This document shows positions 1 through 5,054 of a stretch of DNA of 6,140 bases, piece after piece. A model generated the notes under the pieces. It did no database searches and was not told where the DNA came from. It saw only the letters and a program-made list of their open reading frames with translations. Source of the DNA: NORP181 sp047623555 (GTDB taxonomy: Bacteria; Pseudomonadota; Alphaproteobacteria; Rhodobacterales; Rhodobacteraceae); assembly GCA_047623555.1 (NCBI GenBank), contig JBLHMP010000130.1:1-6140 (forward strand), read 5' to 3'. Every line of letters begins with the position of its first letter. Position 1 is the first letter of the stretch. The position numbers were made by a program, and so were the translations under genes.

Positions 1-61
1 GTGCAGCGTTATAATCGGGCCAGTTCTTGGTCTTATACGTCGGGAGGGTGGGTTTACTCAT
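1..61 (-). CDS. IS5-family transposase, N-terminal 20 codons (runs off left edge)
   Basis: The partial gene encodes the first 20 residues of a DDE transposase, MSKPTLPTYKTKNWPDYNAA. The NWxxYN motif, which in this family is followed by an arginine/glycine 'LxxRGSLTxW' stretch, is the family's N-terminal signature. The catalytic core is outside the window, so whether the enzyme is active is unknown. The ATG is preceded by a short palindrome (GTAGG-T-CCTAC on the minus strand, 64-74) that contains the only Shine-Dalgarno-like bases (AGG), so translation initiation may be weak. Transcription would run left, away from the efflux operon. The family assignment rests on only 20 residues plus the terminal repeat. 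Confidence 0.78.
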   Translation of the reverse strand, partial: MSKPTLPTYKTKNWPDYNAA

Positions 62-80
62 GCGTAGGACCTACCACTTT

Positions 81-99
81 GGATTCACAAGGTGAATCC
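81..99. repeat. Hairpin in the leader of the left IS5-family transposase
   Basis: GGATTCAC-AAG-GTGAATCC is a perfect 8-bp inverted repeat with a 3-base loop, lying between the terminal repeat and the transposase start codon. A hairpin in this position can limit transposase translation from transcripts entering from outside, as established for IS10 and IS50. Applying that role here is inference. Confidence 0.7.
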
Positions 100-106
100 C
101 TTTAGC

Positions 107-247
107 CTATTTGTGCAACAAAGCCAGTAAACCCTCAACGTCACGAAGGCTCAGGCTGAAGCGAAAATACAAGCAAACCGCATATTCGATTATTTCTGGT
201 GGGAAGCGCTGGCCTTTGAAGCCGCGTGAATTCTTGCGTTTGATCAT
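107..247 (-). pseudogene. IS6-family transposase, 5' fragment cut by an IS5-family insertion
   Basis: From ATG at 247 the minus strand encodes MIKRKNSRGFKGQRFPPEII followed by a stretch ending in LYFRFSLSLRDVEGLLA. This is the characteristic N-terminal helix-turn-helix region of IS6-family (IS26-like) transposases ('RFPxEII...V.LYxRFxLSLRDVEDLLAERG'). Family identity ends at about codon 41. At 125/126 the sequence becomes the end of the left IS5-type element, and the fused frame adds a few foreign residues and stops at 107. The whole DDE catalytic domain is missing, so the product cannot transpose. An in-frame stop just upstream (257-259) supports the chosen start. No IS6-type terminal repeat (TTTGCAACAG-like) could be found between 248 and 375, so the outer end of this element is lost or unrecognised. 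Confidence 0.82.
110..125 (-). repeat. Terminal inverted repeat of the left IS5-family element
   Basis: Read on the minus strand the 16 bases are GGCTTTGTTGCACAAA, an IS5/IS903-type end (IS903 itself has GGCTTTGTTGAATAAATC). It marks the junction with the interrupted IS6-family gene. The partner repeat and any target duplication lie outside the window. The first 9 bases beyond the junction are AGTAAACCC (plus strand, 126-134), the expected length of an IS903-group duplication. Confidence 0.8.
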
Positions 248-375
248 GCTTGATGTTTAAAATTGGGACACCAAGCCGTCAACCTGACGATACCGGCGAA
301 GTTCCTTTTCAAGATTTACTGGACCAAAATTCTGTATCAGTTTAAATGTGCGTAAGATGGTATTAGGAGTTTGAC
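248..375 (+). other. Leader region between the IS6 fragment and the efflux operon
   Basis: The stretch lies between a leftward IS6-family start codon and the rightward adaptor gene. I found no pair of well-spaced -35/-10 elements and no obvious operator palindrome. An AT-rich part (about 310-350) is the most promoter-like segment. If the operon is expressed, its promoter must be here or be supplied by the IS material to the left. No regulator gene is present. Confidence 0.4.
365..369 (+). promoter_or_regulatory. Shine-Dalgarno site of the adaptor gene
   Basis: AGGAG sits 6 bases upstream of the ATG at 376, optimal spacing for initiation. It fixes the start of the adaptor gene, and the resulting N-terminus is a good signal peptide. 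Confidence 0.8.
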
Positions 376-1527
376 ATGGGTCGCGATCAAAGCCGGACAA
401 AATCGCAACCGTTGCGATTGCTATTCGCCAGCTGGGTTGCACTGGCCTGGCTTTCTGGAGGCGCTCTTGCACAAGAGGCTGCCCCAAAACCCGTTGTAAC
501 CGTTGCCGAAGTACAGTTTCAGGCCGTTGCAGAATCCGAAACCTTTACCGGTCGGATAGAGGCGGTCAGCCGTGTAGTTCTGATGGCCCGCGTCCCGGGG
601 TTTATTCAATCCATCGGCTTTGCCGAAGGGCAGAACGTGTCAAAAGAGGATACCCTGTTTAGCATTGAACCGGATGCCTATCAGGCCGCCGTCACGCAAA
701 TTCTGGGTCAAAAAAAATCAGTTGAAGCAACAAAGACCTTGGCAGATCTAGAATTGACCCGTCAGCAAACATTGTTTGAAAAACAGGATGTTGCCGAAAG
801 AACCGTGCAAGAGGTGCAAGCGAAGGTGGGGCAGATAGAAGGGCAATTGTTGGAGCTTCAGGGAAGTCTGCAGATCGCACAGCTTGATCTGTCCTACACC
901 GCCGTCACAGCACCTTTTGACGGTCGGGTCGGGTTGACAGACATCGCTATTGGCACGTTTGTATCGCCTGACAGCGGCGGGTTGGTGACTTTGTCCAGTA
1001 TTGATCCTATCTACGCGACGTTTTCGGTGGCCGAATCCGTCTTGCTGGATTTCAGCGCGCGACAAACCGAAACCAAAGTTGCAAACCCTCTGGTTGTGCA
1101 ACTGACACTGGCAAATAGGTCGGTCTATGCCGAACAAGGAAAAATAGAGGTTGTCGATACTCAGGTGCAAGCCGGAACAGACTCAGTGCTTATCCGGGCG
1201 CTATTTACCAATGCGAACGGAGTGTTGTTGGATGGCCAGCTGGTGCAGGTCGGGCTGATTGATCAGACCGAGGAGAAATCCCTGACGATCCCGGTGCAGG
1301 CCTTGCAAAAAGATCAGGGCGGGTACTTTGTTCTTGTCGTGGACTCGGCCAAAAAGGTTGAAAAGCGTCCTATTTCCCTTGGGCGGATTGCTGGAACAAC
1401 AGCCATTGTTGCTGATGGGCTTAAGCAGGGCGAACAGGTGATCACCGAAGGCGCGCAGCGCGCCCAACCGGGGAGAACCGTGGATCCGCAATCCTCGTCG
1501 GTCGTTCCTGCCGCGGCGAAGGAATAG
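376..1527 (+). CDS. RND efflux pump periplasmic adaptor (membrane fusion protein)
   Basis: This is the 383-residue adaptor that links the inner-membrane RND transporter to an outer-membrane channel. Residues 1-32 form a Sec signal peptide: basic N-region, hydrophobic LLFASWVALAWLSGGALA, likely cut before QEA. No lipobox cysteine is present, so unlike AcrA it is probably not a lipoprotein. The first half of the lipoyl/barrel-sandwich domain is at about 67-100 (ARVPGFIQSIGFAEGQNV). A helical hairpin spans about 101-170, and the second lipoyl half is at about 172-198 (LSYTAVTAPFDGRVG). Beta-barrel and membrane-proximal domains follow (about 205-370), with a low-complexity tail. In the hairpin tip the channel-docking RLS motif (R-x3-L-x6-S) reads R129, L133 and alanine at 140 in place of serine. 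The gene is 4 bp upstream of the transporter, in one operon. Family and role are secure; substrate is unknown. Confidence 0.95.
   Translation: MGRDQSRTKSQPLRLLFASWVALAWLSGGALAQEAAPKPVVTVAEVQFQAVAESETFTGRIEAVSRVVLMARVPGFIQSIGFAEGQNVSKEDTLFSIEPDAYQAAVTQILGQKKSVEATKTLADLELTRQQTLFEKQDVAERTVQEVQAKVGQIEGQLLELQGSLQIAQLDLSYTAVTAPFDGRVGLTDIAIGTFVSPDSGGLVTLSSIDPIYATFSVAESVLLDFSARQTETKVANPLVVQLTLANRSVYAEQGKIEVVDTQVQAGTDSVLIRALFTNANGVLLDGQLVQVGLIDQTEEKSLTIPVQALQKDQGGYFVLVVDSAKKVEKRPISLGRIAGTTAIVADGLKQGEQVITEGAQRAQPGRTVDPQSSSVVPAAAKE
1519..1523 (+). promoter_or_regulatory. Shine-Dalgarno site of the transporter gene, inside the adaptor 3' end
   Basis: AAGGA lies in the last codons of the adaptor gene, 8 bases before the transporter ATG at 1532. 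With stop and start only 4 bp apart, translation of the two genes is probably coupled, which suits subunits of one complex. Confidence 0.65.
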
Positions 1528-1531
1528 CGCT

Positions 1532-4500
1532 ATGATCTCTCAGGTGTTTATACGTCGGCCACGGCTTGCCTTGGTAATTTCGATTGTAATTACTCTTGGG
1601 GGGTTAATTTCCCTGAGCCAACTACCAGTCGCGCAATTTCCTGATATTGTGCCGCCACAGGTTCAGGTTTCAGCATTCTACCCCGGTGCCGGCGCCGGTG
1701 TGGTGGAATCGACTGTTGCCCAGCCGATTGAGCAACAAGTCGTTGGTGTCAGCGACATGCTGTATATGAAATCGACCAGTGGGGCGGATGGCAGTTACAA
1801 CCTGCAAATCACCTTTGCCCCCGGTACTGACCCCGACATCAACACCGTCAACGTACAAAACCGGGTCAGTTTGGCAAATTCATCGCTGCCTGAGGAAGTC
1901 ACCCGTGCCGGTGTGGCCACCAAAAAGAAATCCTCAGGCTTGTTGCAGGTGATCAACATCACCTCGGATAAGCCGGAACATGACACGCTGTTTCTATCCA
2001 ATTTTGCCACGATCAATGTGTTGGACAGTATCAAACGCGTGGCCGGTGTGGGCGATGCGGCGATATTTGGTGCGCAAGATTATGCCATGCGCATCTGGCT
2101 CGATATTGACCGGTTGACCAATTTGCAACTTATCCCGGATGACGTGATTGCAGCGCTGAATTCGCAGAACGTTCAGGCGGCGATTGGGCGGATCGGGGCG
2201 CAACCAATGACCGTTGACCCGGTGTTCCAGCTAAGCATTCAGACCCAGGGCCGTCTCAGCACGGTTGAAGAATTTGAACAGGTTGTTGTTCGGGCCGAGG
2301 CGGACGGGTCATTTGTGCGGATCAAAGATATCGGCCGGGCGGAGTTGGGTGCAAAAACCCAAGATAGCGAAAGCCGGTTCAATGGCGCACCAACTGCGAT
2401 GATCGGCGTCTACCTAAGCCCCGGCGCCAACGCATTAGCAGTCAATGATGCGGTCAACGCAGCTCTGACCCGCGCCCAGTCGTCTTTTCCAGAGGGGATA
2501 AAGTGGCAGATTCCCTATAATTCAGTTACTTTCGTCAAATCCAGCATAGACGAAGTGATTGTAACGCTGCTTGAGGCCTTTGTCTTGGTTGTGATCGTGG
2601 TTTATCTGTTCCTTGGCAGTTTTCGCATGACCCTTATTCCGCTGATTGCGGTGCCGGTGTCGCTGATTGGAGCCATGTCCTTTATGCTGGCGATGGGGTT
2701 TTCGCTGAACACAGTGTCGTTATTGGCGTTGGTTCTGGCCATCGGCATTGTTGTCGATGATGCAATCGTGGTGATTGAAAACGTCGAAAAAGTTATGGAT
2801 GAACGTCCCGACCTGACCGTGGCCGAGGCGACGGAAGAGGCGATGAAACAGATCACCGCGCCGATTCTGGCGATCACCATGGTGCTGCTGTCGGTGTTTG
2901 TGCCTGTGGCCTTTGTGCCCGGTATCAGTGGCACGATGTTTCAGCAATTCGCCGTCGTTGTCTCATTCTCGATGCTGATTTCGGCGCTGAATGCGCTGAC
3001 TCTCAGCCCGGCCCTGTGTGCCTTGCTATTGAAACGCCACAGTGGACCGAAACGCGGGCCGCTGGCCTGGTTCTCACGCCAGATCGACAAAACCCGCGAC
3101 GGCTATGCCTTTATTGCTGGCGGGATTGCCCGGCGATCATTGCTGGGTCTGGTGTTTCTGGCGGCCGCAGTATTTGGCACTGGTGCTCTGTTCAAAATCA
3201 CGCCCTCCGGGTTTTTGCCGGTCGAGGATCAAGGCGCCTATTTTGTCGAAGTGACCTTGCCGGATGGCGCATCCGTTAACCGTACAAGCGCGCTGATGAC
3301 CACTGTGAGCGATATTCTGGAAAAGGCTCCTGGTGTGGAAAGCGTCGAAACCGTGATCGGTTTCAGCTTTGTCGACGGCTTGTCAAAATCCAACAGCGGC
3401 TTTGCCATCGCCATTATGAAACCTTTCGAAGAGCGGATCGAAGCGGCGCTGTCGGTTGATGCCTCTATTGCCTATGCCCGCCAGCATTTTGCCGGGTTGC
3501 GTGCGGGCATTGCGTTCCCGTTCAACCTTCCACCTATTCAGGGAATGGGCACCGGGGCTGGGTTTGAATATCAACTGTTGGACCTTCAGGGCAGTGACCC
3601 GATTGATCTGGGGGCCACGGCGCACGGCATGGTCATCGCTGCCAATTCCGATCCGCGGCTAAAAGGTGTCTATACCACGTTCTCGGCCACGGCTCCGCAG
3701 TTGAATTTTGATCTGGATCGCGACCGGTTACAAACCCTTGGGGTTGATGTGGATTCGTTGTTTCGGGCGATGCAGACCACACTGGGTGGATATTACGTCA
3801 ACGACATGAACCTGTTCGGGCGGTCCTGGCAGGTCACTATTCAGGCCGAGCAATCCTATCGTGACGAGGTCAGCGACATTGGCCGTATCCACGTTCGCAA
3901 CAAAGACGGTGAGATGGTGCCCATTCGTGCGGTTGCCGATTTGGCGCTGGTATTGGGGCCGCAATCCATGGTGCGCTATAACAATTACCGTAGCGTGACC
4001 ATCGCCGGCGGGCCTGCGGCTGGCGTGTCGTCGGGGACCTCTATTCAGGCAATGGAAGAGGTGTCAGCCGCGTCCCTACCGGATGGGTACAGCTTTGAAT
4101 GGACCGGAACCGCCCTGCAAGAGATCGAAGCGGCCGGAAAAACAACTCTTGTTCTGGCGCTGGCAGTTCTGTTTGCCTACCTGTTCCTTGTCGCGTTATA
4201 TGAAAGCTGGACCATCCCGGTGGCGGTTCTGGCTTCGGTTACCTTTGCAGTGTTTGGGGCCTTGGCGGGGCTGCTGATTGCAGGATTGGACAACAATATC
4301 TACGCTCAAATCGGTCTGGTTGTTCTGATCGCCCTAGCGGCAAAAAACGCCATCCTGATCGTTGAGTTTGCGATGGATAGACGCAAAGCCGGGATGAGCA
4401 TCACTGAGGCGGCAATTGAAGGTGCGCGGGCGCGGTTCCGGGCGGTGATGATGACCAGCTTTGCCTTTATCGCCGGGCTTTTCCCTCTGGTTATTGCCGA

Positions 4501-4669
4501 GGGTGCGTCGATGTTGGCGCGCAAGGGTGTTGGTGTGCCGGTGTTTGGCGGCATGATCGCCGCCTCTATGGTCGGGATTTTTATCATCCCGGCGCTTTAT
4601 GTGATTGCGCAAACTTTCCGGGAAAAAATGCATGGCCCGGGTGCTGCAATAAAACCCTCTGAACCATAG
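1532..4669 (+). CDS. HAE1-family RND multidrug efflux transporter, inner-membrane permease
   Basis: This 1045-residue protein has the usual length of AcrB/MexF-type proton-driven exporters, which act as trimers. TM1 is at about 10-29. The first porter/docking region (about 30-335) contains LPVAQFPDIVPPQVQV and FYPGA. TM2-TM6 span about 342-497, TM7 about 537-556, the second porter/docking region about 557-870, and TM8-TM12 about 871-1025. The proton relay is complete: aspartates 409 and 410 in GIVVDDAIVVIENV (AcrB D407/D408), lysine 938 in AAKNAILIVEFA (AcrB K940) and arginine 970 before AVMMTS (AcrB R971). Phenylalanines 611 and 613 (GFSF) match AcrB F615 and F617 of the drug pocket and switch loop. 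The motif YVNDMNLFGRSWQV is typical of HAE1 proteins. No frameshift or stop interrupts the gene. Substrate (antibiotics, dyes, solvents or signals) cannot be read from sequence. No channel gene follows, so it probably uses a TolC-like protein encoded elsewhere. Confidence 0.96.
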   Translation: MISQVFIRRPRLALVISIVITLGGLISLSQLPVAQFPDIVPPQVQVSAFYPGAGAGVVESTVAQPIEQQVVGVSDMLYMKSTSGADGSYNLQITFAPGTDPDINTVNVQNRVSLANSSLPEEVTRAGVATKKKSSGLLQVINITSDKPEHDTLFLSNFATINVLDSIKRVAGVGDAAIFGAQDYAMRIWLDIDRLTNLQLIPDDVIAALNSQNVQAAIGRIGAQPMTVDPVFQLSIQTQGRLSTVEEFEQVVVRAEADGSFVRIKDIGRAELGAKTQDSESRFNGAPTAMIGVYLSPGANALAVNDAVNAALTRAQSSFPEGIKWQIPYNSVTFVKSSIDEVIVTLLEAFVLVVIVVYLFLGSFRMTLIPLIAVPVSLIGAMSFMLAMGFSLNTVSLLALVLAIGIVVDDAIVVIENVEKVMDERPDLTVAEATEEAMKQITAPILAITMVLLSVFVPVAFVPGISGTMFQQFAVVVSFSMLISALNALTLSPALCALLLKRHSGPKRGPLAWFSRQIDKTRDGYAFIAGGIARRSLLGLVFLAAAVFGTGALFKITPSGFLPVEDQGAYFVEVTLPDGASVNRTSALMTTVSDILEKAPGVESVETVIGFSFVDGLSKSNSGFAIAIMKPFEERIEAALSVDASIAYARQHFAGLRAGIAFPFNLPPIQGMGTGAGFEYQLLDLQGSDPIDLGATAHGMVIAANSDPRLKGVYTTFSATAPQLNFDLDRDRLQTLGVDVDSLFRAMQTTLGGYYVNDMNLFGRSWQVTIQAEQSYRDEVSDIGRIHVRNKDGEMVPIRAVADLALVLGPQSMVRYNNYRSVTIAGGPAAGVSSGTSIQAMEEVSAASLPDGYSFEWTGTALQEIEAAGKTTLVLALAVLFAYLFLVALYESWTIPVAVLASVTFAVFGALAGLLIAGLDNNIYAQIGLVVLIALAAKNAILIVEFAMDRRKAGMSITEAAIEGARARFRAVMMTSFAFIAGLFPLVIAEGASMLARKGVGVPVFGGMIAASMVGIFIIPALYVIAQTFREKMHGPGAAIKPSEP

Positions 4670-4684
4670 GCCTAAAAGCACTTG

Positions 4685-4710
4685 AAAATGTGCGTGGCAT
4701 CGCACTTTTT
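4685..4710 (+). terminator. Probable intrinsic terminator of the efflux operon
   Basis: Sixteen bases after the transporter stop begins AAAA-T, then stem GTGCG (4690-4694), loop TGGCAT, stem CGCAC (4701-4705), and then TTTTT. The stem is short but GC-rich, and the outer AAAA/TTTT can extend it across one mismatch. Position and T-run fit Rho-independent termination. Confidence 0.62.
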
Positions 4711-4987
4711 GAAAGGGCTCGCGTTCGTCTGGTTTTGACCTTCCAAACGGCTTTGTCGCAGAAACCGGCCAGAGATCAGCCTCCGGCTTATCCCTTAGTA
4801 ATACCAGTGGAAGTGGAAAAGGTTGCCGAACGCATAAGGGATCGAGGCATGGATCATGGGCTGTGAGGACAATAAATTGATTCAACGAGCGTTTATTCAA
4901 GCCAATCGCACCGGTATCGTCTTTGCGTCACAAATAACAATTGCCCCAAATTATATTCTGATTTCCCCGGCGCGCTCCATGTTGCGT
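4711..4987. other. Non-coding stretch between the operon and the right IS element
   Basis: No convincing gene is present. One 48-codon plus-strand frame (ATG 4856, stop 5000-5002) reads into the IS end and matches nothing I recognise. At 4749-4764 the sequence GGCTTTGTCGCAGAAA resembles the left IS5-type terminal repeat at 14 of 16 positions and may be the end of a decayed element. ATCCCTTA (4790-4797) and TAAGGGAT (4835-4842) form an 8-bp inverted repeat 37 bases apart. The last 120 bases are more AT-rich than the flanking genes. Confidence 0.4.
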
Positions 4988-5000
4988 GGCGCTGTTGCAT
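4988..5000 (+). repeat. Left terminal repeat of the right IS5-family element
   Basis: GGCGCTGTTGCAT resembles the ends of alphaproteobacterial IS5-family elements and precedes the transposase start by about 55-65 bp, the usual distance. The exact outer base is uncertain by a few positions because the partner end is missing. Confidence 0.6.
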
Positions 5001-5011
5001 AGGTCGCCAGT

Positions 5012-5040
5012 CGGGTGACAACAGAACAGTTTGTCACCCG
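5012..5040. repeat. 10-bp perfect hairpin in the leader of the right IS5-family transposase
   Basis: CGGGTGACAA and TTGTCACCCG are exact reverse complements separated by 9 bases. The hairpin ends 14 bases before the likely start codon at 5055 and covers a possible TTG start at 5031. Its position parallels the hairpin at 81-99 in the other IS. It could limit translation from read-through transcripts, which is inference. Confidence 0.72.
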
Positions 5041-5054
5041 TTTGGATTTTCTTG

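Larger units (their letters stand above)
1..125 (-). mobile_element. IS5-family (IS903-like) element, inner terminal part
   Basis: This is the transposase-start end of an insertion sequence whose remainder lies off the left edge. Read on the minus strand it begins with a terminal repeat GGCTTTGTTGCACAAA, then a short leader with an inverted repeat, then a transposase start codon at 61. The GGC..TGTTGCA core and the encoded N-terminus (MSKPTLPTYKTKNWPDYN) are those of IS5-family elements. Its boundary at 125/126 falls exactly where an IS6-family transposase reading frame stops resembling its family, so the element appears to have inserted into that gene. Whether the element is complete cannot be seen. 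Confidence 0.85.

Noticed and set aside
253..345. Plus-strand 30-codon reading frame (starting MFKIGTPSRQPDDTGE) upstream of the adaptor gene
   Set aside because: No Shine-Dalgarno site precedes it, it matches no family I recognise, and it could be chance or the tail of a displaced gene. Not enough support for a feature.
371..376. TTGACA at the adaptor start as a -35 promoter box
   Set aside because: It overlaps the start codon, so a promoter there could not produce the full adaptor message, and no -10 box is suitably spaced.
257..487. Minus-strand 76-codon frame overlapping the adaptor start
   Set aside because: Its upstream half is antisense to the signal-peptide region of a secure gene, and the product resembles nothing known.
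4334..4900. Minus-strand 188-codon frame antisense to the transporter 3' end
   Set aside because: Most of it lies opposite the conserved TM10-TM12 coding sequence, so it is a shadow of that gene. The remainder crosses the terminator with no recognisable domain.
4856..5002. 48-codon plus-strand frame starting MGCEDNKLIQ
   Set aside because: It has only a weak GAGG upstream, ends inside the IS terminal repeat and has no family resemblance. A chance frame is more likely.
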